Shown piece after piece: positions 31,646-40,586 of a stretch of DNA of 64,000 nt. A program made the translations under genes and the position numbers. The notes beneath the pieces were generated by a model. That model saw only the letters and a list, made by a program, of their open reading frames with translations. It was not told the DNA's origin and searched no databases. Positions within the stretch are counted from its first letter, which is position 1; each line of letters opens with the position of its first letter. The DNA is taken from positions 1 to 64,000 of the forward strand of contig NZ_BBQH01000028.1 of the NCBI RefSeq assembly GCF_018397995.1, given 5' to 3'. Origin of the DNA: Rhizomonospora bruguierae. Its GTDB lineage: Bacteria > Actinomycetota > Actinomycetes > Mycobacteriales > Micromonosporaceae.

Positions 31646-34267
31646 ATGCAGGCGCCGAGCAGATCCCGGCCGGCGACGGAGGTCGACCGGCTTCCCCACC
31701 TGTATGACCTCCGCCTCGTCGTGGCGCCCGACGGCGGCCTGGCCCACCCCGACGAACCGGGTCGGTCCCTGGCCGCGACGGAGTTGGCCACGCTGGTCCG
31801 GCTGGAGGGGGACGCCACCTGCGACATCCGGGTCCTGGTGCCGGTCGACGAGGCAAACCTGGGCACGGTCGCGGCGATGGCCCGCGAGTTGGGACGGGAC
31901 GCGCTCGTCGTCCGTGACGGCTGCGAACTGCACATCCGGCCCCGGCCGCCGGATCGACGGGCCGGCCAGGCGGGCGCCGACCACGAAGTGGTTCCGGTCG
32001 ACCGGAACACCGGCAACCTCGTCGACTGGACGCTGGTCCCGCCCGCCGGGACCACCGCAACCGGACCGGGCTGGTTCGCGCTGCGGGGCGGACGCGTACT
32101 CCCCCGCGAGGGCCGCGCCACCCTCCCCCTGCCGGGACGCGGCCTGGTCTTCCCCGGCCGCGACGACTTCGTCGAGTGGCGCGAGGCGGCCGCGACCCTG
32201 CGCGCCGGCCATCCGCGGCTGACCACGGTCGGCGTCCGGCACGTCGACGGCCACTTCGTCCTGGCCGCGTACGACGGGCGCACCCACACCTGCGACGGCC
32301 TGGGCCTCGCCGCCGCGCTCGGCGCGCTGCCCCTCTACCGGGGCGACCTGCGCCTGTGGATGACGTGGCCGGCCGACCCCGGCCAGCGCCGGCGGCTGCG
32401 GGATCACGTCGGGCAGCTCGCTGCCGCGTGCGGAGCCGTCGTCTGGGCCCCGCCGTGGGGTGGGCGGGCCACGATCCTCGACGGCTGCCGCGACCTGCAC
32501 GCCGTCGACGCGGACGGCCGACCCGGCCGCTGGGAGGCGTACGGCCCGGGGGCCACCCGGACGTTCGTGTCCGACGAGGACGGCCGCCTCATGCCACCCG
32601 GCCCCATCGCGGTGACGAGCGCACCGGGCATCGCGCTGGTCGCCACGGACCCGGCGGCCCCGCCGGAGCACACGATCGGCCGGGTGGCGTCGGACTCGGC
32701 GGCATTCCGGGTCGCGCTGCCGGCACTGGCCGACGGTCGGCTCGCGCTGCGCCACTCGGACGGCACGCTGCTCGCCGTCGGCCCCCACCAGCTTCGGCAA
32801 CTGTTGCGGCGGGCCGGCTGGCAGGGCGGGGCCTTCACCGTCGTCACCAGCGTGGCGCCCGAACGGGTCGAGGGCACCCGCCGCCACGCCCACCAACTCG
32901 CCCAGGCGCTGGGCTGCCGCGTCCACCTCGGCGACCCGCCCGCCACCCCCGAAGACCCGCCTTCGGCCCCCGTCGACCCGCCTACCGCCCCGGTCGACCC
33001 ACCTTCCGCCCCCGTCGAGCCGCCTTGGGCCCTGGTCGACCCGATCGCCGCCGGGCCACTCGGACCGGTGACCGCGCCCGACCGCCCTCGCGCCCGCCCC
33101 GACGACCGCACCGCGGCCGAGCCCTCCGGACCGACGAGCAGCCAGTCAGACCGCCACCGCCCACCCGCGCACACGGCGACGAGGTCGACCACCAGACCGC
33201 CGAACCCTCCGTCCGGCACCAACGGTCCGGTCGGCGCCGGCGCCGCGGCCGGCACCAACGGCGCGGTCGGCACCAACGCTGCGGCTGGCGCCAGTGGGGC
33301 CGGACCGGGTCGGACCGACACGCCCAAGGCCGCGGGCGACCGGGTGCGCGTCAACGACACGCCGGCGATGCGCGGCAACCACATTGATGTCTCTGAAGCT
33401 CCGACGATGCCGTCGCGGTTCCTCGACGGGCCCCGCGTCGACGTGGCGGCACGATCCACACCCCGCCACAGACTCGGCTGGCTGCCGGCCCGACCCCAGG
33501 TCAACCAGGAGGAATTCGACGTGGTCGTGGACTGCCCGGAGCCGGACCGCGCCGTCCGCGAGGGCGTCCCCAGCCCGCGCCTGCTGCTGCTCGGCAACCT
33601 CGCCACCGGACGGCTCCGCCCCCGCCACCCCGGCGGCCTGCTGCGGATCCGGGTCGGCGCCGGCGCCGCGGTGGACGTCGCCGCAACCGAGGTGTACCCA
33701 CCGCGAGCGCTGGCCGGCGCGCTGGCCAGTCGCGACGTCTGGCTGCTGCCGGCCGCCTGGCTGGACCGCTGCCGGGTGGTCGCGGTGGTACGGACCGACC
33801 CGGCGACCGGCCGGCCGGTCGAGGAGCCGATCGACGCGCCGGTGCGGCTGACGAGCAAGGGCGCCGCGCACGGCGTACCCGGCCTGCCCACCGAGATATG
33901 GCGCTGGCCACGCCTGCGCCGCGTCACCCGCTACCTCACCATCGACCCCGCTCGTGTCGACAACGACTGGCACCAACTGCACGCCGCACGCCCACCCGCC
34001 CAGTCCGGACTCCGGCTGCTCCAGGTCCGCGTGGAGCGTGGCGCGGCCGTCGATGTCCGCCGGACCGAGGCCGCGTTGAGCGGCCTGCCCGCGCTGCGGA
34101 CCCGTCTTCCCGCGCTGCGTGCCGCCGGCGTCGACCATCTGCTGCCCCGGGCGGCCTTCGCCGCCGTCACGGTTCGCCGCGAATTCCGGGCTGACGGGTC
34201 CACCTGGCGGCCGGTACGCCGGCCCGCCACCACCCTGGCCTCCTGGCGCCCCGCCGGCAAAGGGTGA
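31646..34267 (+). CDS. Large accessory protein, N-terminal half paralogous to the 19.0-kb gene
   Basis: An 873-residue protein. Residues about 15-435 align throughout with the protein at 19000 (LYDLRLVVAPDGGLAHPDE; LPLYRGDLRLWMTWPAD; RWEAYGPGATRTFVSDEDGRL). Then come a repeat linker of PPSAPVD units (about 440-475), a Gly/Ala/Thr-rich repeat stretch (GAGAAAGTNGAVGTN, about 530-555) and a C-terminal domain of about 250 residues with Arg and Trp patches. No signal peptide. Starts at 31520 or 31634 are possible; 31646 has GGGG six bases upstream. The function is unknown, but the paralogy ties it to the T7SS locus across the PTS operon. Confidence 0.6.
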   Translation: MQAPSRSRPATEVDRLPHLYDLRLVVAPDGGLAHPDEPGRSLAATELATLVRLEGDATCDIRVLVPVDEANLGTVAAMARELGRDALVVRDGCELHIRPRPPDRRAGQAGADHEVVPVDRNTGNLVDWTLVPPAGTTATGPGWFALRGGRVLPREGRATLPLPGRGLVFPGRDDFVEWREAAATLRAGHPRLTTVGVRHVDGHFVLAAYDGRTHTCDGLGLAAALGALPLYRGDLRLWMTWPADPGQRRRLRDHVGQLAAACGAVVWAPPWGGRATILDGCRDLHAVDADGRPGRWEAYGPGATRTFVSDEDGRLMPPGPIAVTSAPGIALVATDPAAPPEHTIGRVASDSAAFRVALPALADGRLALRHSDGTLLAVGPHQLRQLLRRAGWQGGAFTVVTSVAPERVEGTRRHAHQLAQALGCRVHLGDPPATPEDPPSAPVDPPTAPVDPPSAPVEPPWALVDPIAAGPLGPVTAPDRPRARPDDRTAAEPSGPTSSQSDRHRPPAHTATRSTTRPPNPPSGTNGPVGAGAAAGTNGAVGTNAAAGASGAGPGRTDTPKAAGDRVRVNDTPAMRGNHIDVSEAPTMPSRFLDGPRVDVAARSTPRHRLGWLPARPQVNQEEFDVVVDCPEPDRAVREGVPSPRLLLLGNLATGRLRPRHPGGLLRIRVGAGAAVDVAATEVYPPRALAGALASRDVWLLPAAWLDRCRVVAVVRTDPATGRPVEEPIDAPVRLTSKGAAHGVPGLPTEIWRWPRLRRVTRYLTIDPARVDNDWHQLHAARPPAQSGLRLLQVRVERGAAVDVRRTEAALSGLPALRTRLPALRAAGVDHLLPRAAFAAVTVRREFRADGSTWRPVRRPATTLASWRPAGKG

Positions 34268-34287
34268 CGCTGCGCTGGTTGACTAAT

Positions 34288-34333
34288 CCCGTGGTGGCTT
34301 CTCGGCGGCGCCCGTGGTGGCTTCTCGGCGGCG
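34288..34333. repeat. 23-bp tandem duplication
   Basis: Two perfect adjacent copies (34288-34310 and 34311-34333), unit starting cccgtggtggcttctcgg, in the 297-bp gap between the accessory protein and the thaumatin-like gene. Recent slippage is the simplest reading; no gene is visible in the gap. Confidence 0.8.
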
Positions 34334-34564
34334 CCCCTCCTTCGTGAGCCACGACTCGCGCACCAACCCGTCACGGCATGCCGGGATGGCCGCCGAAGTC
34401 GTCCACAGCACGCTTGGCTGCGGAACGGGCGGCCATCCCGGGAGGCTGAGACAGACAGGGCAGCGCCGCCGTCGGGCGACGGGACCGCACGCGAGGGCGC
34501 CGCGGCAATGCGTCCCTGGGAGACGGACAAGCCACGCCGGCTGCGTCAGGTCGGCCGTGCCGGC

Positions 34565-35884
34565 TCAGCGCGATCCTGCGCGCCAGACCTGGTTCTCCTG
34601 GGGGGCAGGGTTACAGTCCCAGATCTGCAGAGGTGCACCGTTGGCGGCGTTCCAGTCACGCACGTCGACGCACTTGCCGGAGTGCGGGTTGCGCAGGAAC
34701 GTACCCTCGATGACCCAGACCTGGGCCGGCCCGCCATTGCACCAGGCGAGCTGCACTTTCGCACCATTCTCCTGCGACGCCCAGGCGACGTCCATGCACT
34801 TGTCGAGCACCGCCAGCGAGTCGTTGGGGCCGCGGGTGAAGCGCTGTCCGGGCATGCCGTTGCAGTCCCAAAGTTGCAGCTGGGCGCCGTCGGCCGAAAT
34901 TCCGCCCGGCACGTCGATGCACTTGTCGGCGTACCCGCGCAGCTCGAAGCCGGCGACATCCGCGGAGGGCACCGCCGGCGTCACAACCGGTTCGGCCGGA
35001 TCAGCCAGTCGCCTGGACAGGGACACGTCCGGGTCAGCCAGTCGCCTGGACAGGGACACGTCCGGGTCAGCCAGTCGCCTGGACAGGGACACACCATTGT
35101 GGAAGGTAATCACGAAGTCCGTGCAGTCGGCACAGTTGAACATGGTCTCGTTGCCGGCAACCTTGTCGTTTGTGGACCACAGATAGGCTCGCGGGGCGAA
35201 GGCGCCGAGCGCGGCGGTGTAGTCGGTCTCCGCGTCGCGGTCGGGGTTGACGCAGTTGATCCGGTTGGCGTTCTCCGGGTCAGTGACGGCGAGCGCCGCC
35301 GGACACGCCGCGAGCAGCTGCCCGCCCGTACAGTCCGACGCGGCGCAGCTGCCGGCGATGTTAGGCCGGGGGTGATCAGGTGTGTCAATCGTGATCGTCA
35401 ACGACAACGCATCGACGTAGCTGACGTTGTACCAGGGGGCAAGGGAATCACCCTGATCGAAGTTGAACTCTGCCAGGCTCACCGGCTCCGACGTGGTCGC
35501 GCACCGGTCGGCGTAGACGCCGCAGTCGCCCACCAGGCAGTGAAACGTGCTACCGGGTTCCCCGGTGCAGCGTTGGCGCGCGAAAAAGCGCCCACGCCAA
35601 TGGTTCGGTTGGTCACCATCCGGAATGCTGACCGCGGCCGACTCGCCCGGCTGCAGCACCGGCAGGCCCGTGAGTGGTCGTGAACCGTCGTCGCTCGCGA
35701 CCGCGCCGATCCAGAGCGTCTCGCCGGTCGCGTTGACGAGCGTCACGCGTTCGCCGGCGACCGCATCGGACACGTTGGACATGACCACGATCGCGCCCAG
35801 CGTGAGCACCGCGACCACGACATACGCGACTGCCCTTCTTCGCTGACCCGCGCGGGTCCTCGATATCCATGCATTTCCAATCAT
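34565..35884 (-). CDS. Secreted thaumatin-like / ricin-B lectin protein
   Basis: A 439-residue exported protein. Signal or anchor helix (about 17-37), then a thaumatin-like domain (about 45-290) with Cys-rich motifs (RWT-like RGRFFARQRC, DCGVYADRC, AASDCTGGQLL, NCVNPDRDAE), a repeat linker with three copies of DVSLSRRLADP, and a ricin-B (CBM13) beta-trefoil (about 320-439) with repeats ending QLWDCNG, QLAWCNGG and QIWDCNP. Thaumatin-like and ricin-B modules bind fungal or plant glycans, so a secreted carbohydrate-active or antifungal role is plausible. ATG 35884 has GGAGGG upstream. Confidence 0.82.
   Translation of the reverse strand: MIGNAWISRTRAGQRRRAVAYVVVAVLTLGAIVVMSNVSDAVAGERVTLVNATGETLWIGAVASDDGSRPLTGLPVLQPGESAAVSIPDGDQPNHWRGRFFARQRCTGEPGSTFHCLVGDCGVYADRCATTSEPVSLAEFNFDQGDSLAPWYNVSYVDALSLTITIDTPDHPRPNIAGSCAASDCTGGQLLAACPAALAVTDPENANRINCVNPDRDAETDYTAALGAFAPRAYLWSTNDKVAGNETMFNCADCTDFVITFHNGVSLSRRLADPDVSLSRRLADPDVSLSRRLADPAEPVVTPAVPSADVAGFELRGYADKCIDVPGGISADGAQLQLWDCNGMPGQRFTRGPNDSLAVLDKCMDVAWASQENGAKVQLAWCNGGPAQVWVIEGTFLRNPHSGKCVDVRDWNAANGAPLQIWDCNPAPQENQVWRAGSR
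35001..35095. repeat. 33-bp tandem repeat, three copies (coding linker)
   Basis: Units start at 35001, 35034 and 35067, each tcagccagtcgcctggacag plus 13 more bases; the first two are identical. They are in frame in the thaumatin/ricin protein and encode an 11-residue unit, DVSLSRRLADP. The near identity implies recent expansion. Confidence 0.9.
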
Positions 35885-36574
35885 GGTCCCTCCAGTCAGG
35901 GAGACGAACGACGGAGTGCTGACGTCGGCGACTCGCTCGCCGTCGCGCACCCTCATGACGGCGCCGGCGCCGCCCGCGTTCAAACCCAGATGCCAGCAAT
36001 GCCGTCACCGTCGTCAAGGAGTCGTCTCAGTGCCGTTTGGACGTGACGGCCTTGCGAGGTTCGGGAACGGGCCGTGACCGCACCGCAACCGTGCCACGGC
36101 GAGAGGCGGAGGCTGCGCCGCCGCCTGGGCGACGATCGAGAAAATTCGTAAAAATGGCGCGATTCGATTGCTTGGTTCACATTGACCCATAATCTCATCA
36201 GATCGCCTGTCAATGGAGGACCTCCACGACACGCCGAACGGGTCACCTCTTCCGGGACATTGACACTTGACAGCGCACTGGTCATGCGGCACGCTCACGA
36301 TCAAGCCGGTAGATCCACTAACAACAGTCGGACCATCGACGAGCCCGCTATGCGACGACATCACCTACCACCGGTCCGTATTCAACGCTTCCCGGAATGT
36401 CCGCTGTACAACGTCGACGCTGACCGCGTCGAACGTGGCAATACGTCGACGACGTAGGGCCAGCAACGACTGCCGCGCGGCAAAGGTAACGGAAAGCTGG
36501 TGACCAGGTACCGGTTTGCAGCTGAACCCTGCCCCGCGCCACCAAAGGTGCATTCGTGTCGTTTGGAGCTCCGC
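35885..36574. other. 690-bp intergenic region without a supported gene
   Basis: Between two divergent secreted-lectin genes. GC content falls noticeably (for example 36110-36180) compared with flanking genes, and the short frames here have no ribosome sites and no recognisable content. It must contain the promoters of both lectin genes. The composition suggests acquired or rapidly changing DNA (inference). Confidence 0.5.
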
Positions 36575-37156
36575 ATGCCCGAGACGAGCAATCAGCTACT
36601 CGAACCTAAGACCGTCCGCTCCGCCACCAAAGCCTGGCGGCCACGTCACCGCCTGGCCGCGTTCATTATCGTCCTTCTTGTCGGTGCCGCTTCGGGACTG
36701 ATCAGCGCGTCCCCCGCGCAGGCGGGGTACGTCGGCACCAACTACCTCCGGAACTGGGCGACGGGGCGGTGCCTGGACAGCAACGCCGCCGGCAACGTCT
36801 ACACCCTCCCATGCAACCTCCCCGTCGGGAGTAACCGATACCAGACCTGGGAACCGATCTTCACGAAGAAGATAGATGGCTTCGATCTCATCCAGCTCAA
36901 GAATGTGGCAACCGGACGGTGCCTCTACTTCTACCCTGGCACCTCGGTCTATACGACACTACCGTGCCCAGGAGCCAACAACCTGACCTCCGTGGCCGCG
37001 GGTGTTTACTGGTTCGTGGAAGGCACCCCCTGGTATCAGGTGCGGTTCGAGAGCTTTGGGGGCCTCGGCAGGTGCCTCGACAGCAATTCCAACGGGAATG
37101 TGTACGGGCTCGGCTGCAACAGCGGAGGATACCAGTTCTGGCGGTTCGGCTACTAG
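36575..37156 (+). CDS. Secreted ricin-B-like lectin
   Basis: A 193-residue secreted protein: a 50-residue N-terminus including a signal helix (FIIVLLVGAASGLISA) with cleavage near ASPAQAG, then a ricin-B/beta-trefoil domain of about 140 residues with three repeats (ATGRCLDSNAAGNVYTLPC; ATGRCLYFYPGTSVYTLPC-like; LGRCLDSNSNGNVYGLGC). It likely binds sugars outside the cell. ATG 36575 has GGAG six bases upstream. The codon bias is less GC-rich than the core genes, consistent with recent acquisition. Confidence 0.8.
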   Translation: MPETSNQLLEPKTVRSATKAWRPRHRLAAFIIVLLVGAASGLISASPAQAGYVGTNYLRNWATGRCLDSNAAGNVYTLPCNLPVGSNRYQTWEPIFTKKIDGFDLIQLKNVATGRCLYFYPGTSVYTTLPCPGANNLTSVAAGVYWFVEGTPWYQVRFESFGGLGRCLDSNSNGNVYGLGCNSGGYQFWRFGY

Positions 37157-37480
37157 CGTCGCATCGGTTTGCAGCACGCCTCGATGAACCTGACCGGGTT
37201 CCGGTCGGATGACTTCAGATGATCATTGAGGTTCCTCCGCCTCGTTGATCATCTGAAGTGGATCGTGCCCGCGTGCCGTCATCGCCGATCTCGCCCTTGG
37301 CCACCGCACCGACCGTCATCGTCGTCACTGCCCCCATTGATGCACCGTGGTCGGGGCGGTGTCGGATGGTTCGAACCACTCGTCGCTTGGCTGCGTGTGT
37401 GAGGTTGACGTCGGCTCCCGCTGACGCCCGGCTCCCGTGCCCGCGGGTGCCGCCTCGGTAGCACGAATGGAGGAGAGTGG
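37157..37480. other. 324-bp gap with a long hairpin, no gene
   Basis: Between two plus-strand secreted-protein genes. The first half contains the long inverted repeat at 37212-37259. The rest must hold the promoter of the gene at 37481. The small frames on both strands show no family features. Confidence 0.5.
37212..37259. terminator. Long hairpin downstream of lectin gene
   Basis: A 48-base inverted repeat: arms 37212-37231 and 37240-37259 with an 8-base loop. The outer 14 pairs are perfect (acttcagatgatca), followed by one mismatch, one G-U and four more pairs. It lies 55 bp after the lectin stop, so a terminator is likely, but the palindrome is longer and more AT-balanced than usual for the genome and could be a relic of a mobile or regulatory element. 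Confidence 0.65.
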
Positions 37481-37993
37481 ATGACCACAGGGAGAAGAGC
37501 GCTGGTCAAGCTCGGTGTGGCCGTCGGTGCGGTGGTAGCAGCAATGGCCGTCGCCGCACCTCAGGCCATCGCATCCACTTCGGAGAGTGGTTCGGTCACG
37601 GGGTACACGAGTAGCGACCGGACACACTTCGGAACGCTGGCGCAGTGCCACAACGTCTTCAGTGGTCCGGTGATCGCTACCAACGGCAGCGGTAGCATCG
37701 TGGCCAGCATCACCGACATCGCGTTCAACTTCTGTGATGCTGGGACGAGCGTAACGCCCAACGCCCTGCCGTGGACCCTCAAACTCGATGTGGATTCCAC
37801 GTACACCATCGAAGGGTTCGACGTCAATGTCAGCACGCCCCAGGGAACGTGCCGGTACAGCGGCTCGGTAGTTGGCCTGAGTCAGTTCCCCAACGCGTAT
37901 GACATGCGGGGTTCCCTGACCCGTCGCACTGCCGGCTGTGGTGGGTCCAAAGAGATCAACATCAGCAGCCTGGGCCAGGTCATCGGCGTCTAG
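37481..37993 (+). CDS. Secreted hypothetical protein
   Basis: A 170-residue protein with a signal peptide (MTTGRRALVKLGVAVGAV then Ala-rich, cleavage near QAIAS) and an exported beta-rich domain of about 135 residues with four Cys (AQCHNV, FNFCDAG, GTCRYSG, TAGCGGS). AGGAGAG lies upstream of the ATG. I do not recognise the family. The pattern of small secreted beta proteins with paired Cys is common in actinomycetes. Confidence 0.7.
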   Translation: MTTGRRALVKLGVAVGAVVAAMAVAAPQAIASTSESGSVTGYTSSDRTHFGTLAQCHNVFSGPVIATNGSGSIVASITDIAFNFCDAGTSVTPNALPWTLKLDVDSTYTIEGFDVNVSTPQGTCRYSGSVVGLSQFPNAYDMRGSLTRRTAGCGGSKEINISSLGQVIGV

Positions 37994-38276
37994 GTGACCC
38001 GGGGGTAACGCCCCACGCGAGTCCGGTGTTTCATCAAGCCAGCCATCGCGGCCGACCGCGCGCTGCCCGTCAGCGCCGGCCGGCCGCGTTTGGATGCAGG
38101 GGTAATGCCCGGTAGCCAGGAGCCCCAGACCGGTCCCAATCCCGCACCGCGAAGTGCCCGGGTTCCATCGATGCCGCGAGGATTGCCCGAGCGGCCGATT
38201 CGCCACCGCACCGATCCGCAGCAGGGTGAACGGCACGACCATCATCGGCTGAACGACGGCACCGAAAGGAGTCCCG

Positions 38277-38981
38277 GTGGACCCACTGAGGAGGACCGCG
38301 CTGGTCGCGGGCGGGTTCTACGTGCTCACCTTCGCCTCGATTCCGACCGTCGCCCTGTACGGCCCGGTGCGCGACGCGGACTACATCGTCGGCACCACGT
38401 CGGAAACCCCGGTCGTCATCGGTGGCATCCTTGAGGTGATCGTTGCCCTCGCCTGCATCGGCACCGCCGTCGCACTGTACCCGGTGGTCAAGCGACAGGG
38501 CGAAGCGCGAGCGCTCGGCTTCGTCGGCGCCCGGGGTCTCGAAGCCGCCGGCATCTTCCTCGGCGTCGCGAGCCTGCTGACGGTCGTGGCCTTGCGCCAG
38601 GCCGAAGTCGGGGCAGGTGCGCTGGTCACCGGCCAGGCACTGGTCGCCTTCTATGACTCGATCTTCCTGCTCAGCCAGGGCTTCATCCCGGCCGTGAACG
38701 CCCTGTTGCTGGGTTCCCTGCTGTACCAGTCGCGTCTCGTGCCACGGGTTCTTCCCGTGCTCGGACTCGTCGGGGCTCCCCTGCTGGTCGTCTCCGACGC
38801 GGGTGTCCTGTTCGGACTCTTGGACCGACTGTCGCCGGTGGTGGCGATCGCGGCCATCCCCATCGCCGTATGGGAGTTCTCGTTGGGTGTCTACCTGATC
38901 GTCAAAGGCTTCCGGCCCTCCCCGGTCACAGCGGGAATGGTCGCCGCCAGCGCCCGGCCCGTCCAGGGCGCCACCGTCTAA
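38277..38981 (+). CDS. DUF4386-like membrane protein
   Basis: A 234-residue protein with about six predicted membrane helices. The N-terminal RRTALVAGGFYVLTFASIP and the YYD-like block (VAFYDSIFLLSQGFIPAVNALLLGSLLYQSRLVPR, quoted in part) match the DUF4386 family, whose function is unknown. GTG 38277 has AAGGAG five bases upstream. No linked partner gene. Confidence 0.75.
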   Translation: MDPLRRTALVAGGFYVLTFASIPTVALYGPVRDADYIVGTTSETPVVIGGILEVIVALACIGTAVALYPVVKRQGEARALGFVGARGLEAAGIFLGVASLLTVVALRQAEVGAGALVTGQALVAFYDSIFLLSQGFIPAVNALLLGSLLYQSRLVPRVLPVLGLVGAPLLVVSDAGVLFGLLDRLSPVVAIAAIPIAVWEFSLGVYLIVKGFRPSPVTAGMVAASARPVQGATV

Positions 38982-39013
38982 CCGGCAGCGACGGGGCGCG
39001 CTGAGGAGGGTCG

Positions 39014-39115
39014 ATGTCGCGGAGCATGGTGTTGCTCTCCAGCGCGGTCATCGTCCCCGCGGAGTTCCTGGAACTCGTCCGGGTGCTGGGCGGTGAGTCG
39101 AGCCCCGCCGGGTAG
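39014..39115 (+). CDS. 33-residue small ORF, leader or N-terminal fragment
   Basis: ATG 39014 is preceded by a very strong ribosome site (GAGGAGGG) and encodes MSRSMVLLSSAVIVPAEFLE... ending GGESSPAG, with a stop six bases before the next gene's GTG. Either a translated leader peptide coupled to the next gene, or the true N-terminus of that gene separated by a frameshift, since the next ORF begins abruptly and lacks such a ribosome site. Confidence 0.5.
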   Translation: MSRSMVLLSSAVIVPAEFLELVRVLGGESSPAG

Positions 39116-39120
39116 CGGAA

Positions 39121-39513
39121 GTGACGCTGCTGCTCCCGGCTGCGGTGGAGCCGGGCAGCGTCAAGCGGCTCGTCCGGTCGCTCGGCGGCGGGATGGATCC
39201 CGACGACCGGACGGATGCGGTACTGGAGCGCGGGCTGGCCCGGGTGTGGGTGCGGTTGTCTGAGCCGGCCGCGATGCCGGTCGCTCCCGGCATGGCGAGC
39301 CGCTGCCGTGAGGTGCTCGGCGACGGTCCCTACAACTCGGTAGCGCTGGAGGTCTTCGGGACGGCCGCTTCACGGTTGCTCGCGGTGGAACTCGTCGAGG
39401 CCGTCGCGGCGCACTGGCCCGTCGTTGTGCGCGGTGTCTCGGGGCAGGCGATGACCGTACAGGACGTCCGGGACCGCGTCGCCGCCGGCGCGACCAATGT
39501 GCTGGACCCGTAG
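39121..39513 (+). CDS. Hypothetical protein (130 aa), possibly frameshifted N-terminus
   Basis: A 130-residue soluble protein (TLLLPAAVEPGSVKRLVRSLGG..., NSVALEVFGTAASRLLAVELVEAVAAHWPVVV in part). I do not recognise it. It lies five bases after the 33-residue ORF in another frame. The LLLPAAVEPG start reads like an interior strand rather than a natural N-terminus. Codon use is high GC3, which supports that it is coding. Confidence 0.55.
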   Translation: MTLLLPAAVEPGSVKRLVRSLGGGMDPDDRTDAVLERGLARVWVRLSEPAAMPVAPGMASRCREVLGDGPYNSVALEVFGTAASRLLAVELVEAVAAHWPVVVRGVSGQAMTVQDVRDRVAAGATNVLDP

Positions 39514-39710
39514 CGTCCTGGCGCAGCGTCGGAGCCCCGCCGGTTCCGGGACTCCCAAGTGGACGGGAACCCACCGGCGGGTATCCGTCGTCGAAGGGCA
39601 CGGACGGGAGCGAGGCTGGAATTCCCAGTACCTTGGCCGGCCATGGGACGGCCGACGGAGATACCAGCCGTGGACCGTATTGCCGGAGGAACCGAGAGGG
39701 TGTGTTGGAC

Positions 39711-40047
39711 GTGCGGAAACTGGCCGTCGTGGCGGCGGTGGGTGTCATGGCGATCATGGGATGCTCGTCCGGCGAGACGGAACGGACGCCGCAGGGCTTC
39801 GTGCGAGGCGACGCGAAAGTGCTGTCGGTCGCCCACCCGAAGGACTGGCAGCGCGGCCCGGAGTCCGACATCGCGCTGTCGATGCAGGCCCCGGAACAGA
39901 CAGCCTTCCTGTCGGTGCTCAGTGACGTGGCGCGCGGGGGCGACTCGGCCAGGCTCGAAACGACGATCGAGATCGGCCCCATGATGAACGCGAAGGACTA
40001 CGGACCGGGTGGTGGACGACATCGTCAGCTCGATCAAGGTGCACTGA
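39711..40047 (+). pseudogene. Lipoprotein gene with C-terminal frameshift
   Basis: It starts at GTG 39711 (or TTG 39705, after GAGAGGG) with a lipoprotein signal (VRKLAVVAAVGVMAIMGCSSG) and a small exported domain (PKDWQRGPESDIALSMQAPEQTAFLSVLSDV, in part). After MMNAKDYGP the frame turns into a low-complexity tail running to 40100. One frame over, the DNA reads RVVDDIVSSIKVH followed by TGA at 40045, a natural helical ending. A single-base indel near 40005 therefore interrupts the gene, as a real mutation or a sequencing error. Confidence 0.65.
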
Positions 40048-40119
40048 CGGTGGGTCAGCGCCCTCGAAGCCCGGTCGGAAGACGGGGCCGTTCGGGATAA
40101 GCGCGGCCAGCGCCGGCCG

Positions 40120-40578
40120 CTACGCTCGGGCCGAATCGACCGGGGCGCGGCTGTCGTGTGCGTCGAGGACGTAGCGCGCCGTCGCCCGGGCCCGGTAGAG
40201 GCGGAGCTGGCTGGAGCGACGACGTCGGCCACCAGCCAGGGACGGCCACCGGCGGCCACCGACCGGGCGGATAAGACCGCCACCGCCGCCTCCGCCTCGG
40301 CGGCGCCTGGCGTCGGGGCCGGCGGACGGCGTATCGATGTAGGGTGACGCCCCGGTCGAAGGACTTCTGCTCGAGACCGGGTGGACAGTAACAACGAGAC
40401 GAAGCCCACCGTGTTGCCGGCGGCGACGAGCCGGATCATGGCCGCCACGGACATCGGCTGGCGCAGACAGAACGCCACAACCAGCAGTGCGGCGAAGTAG
40501 CCGACGCTGAGCATGAACGCGGTCCGCGGTCAAGACGCGGCGGAACCCCTTGTCACGTACTTCGGCCTCACCTAGCAT
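40120..40578 (-). pseudogene. Remnant of a membrane protein gene
   Basis: Coding-like pieces occur in different minus-strand frames: EAEVRDKGFRRVLTADRV (from 40578), then a membrane stretch MLSVGYFAALLVVAFCLRQP (from 40514), then QLRLYRARATARYVLDAHDS ending at 40120. Each piece has G/C-ending codons like real genes, and together they read as one protein interrupted by at least two frameshifts. The family is not recognised. No intact gene lies in this interval. Confidence 0.45.
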
Positions 40579-40586
40579 CCTCTCTC

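Noticed and set aside
34268-34564. Possible small genes in the gap after the large accessory protein
   Set aside because: Frames have no ribosome sites or family features; only the 23-bp duplication stands out.
35001-35095. 33-bp repeats considered as iterons or an attachment site
   Set aside because: They encode an in-frame linker in a secreted protein, and no replication or integrase gene is near.
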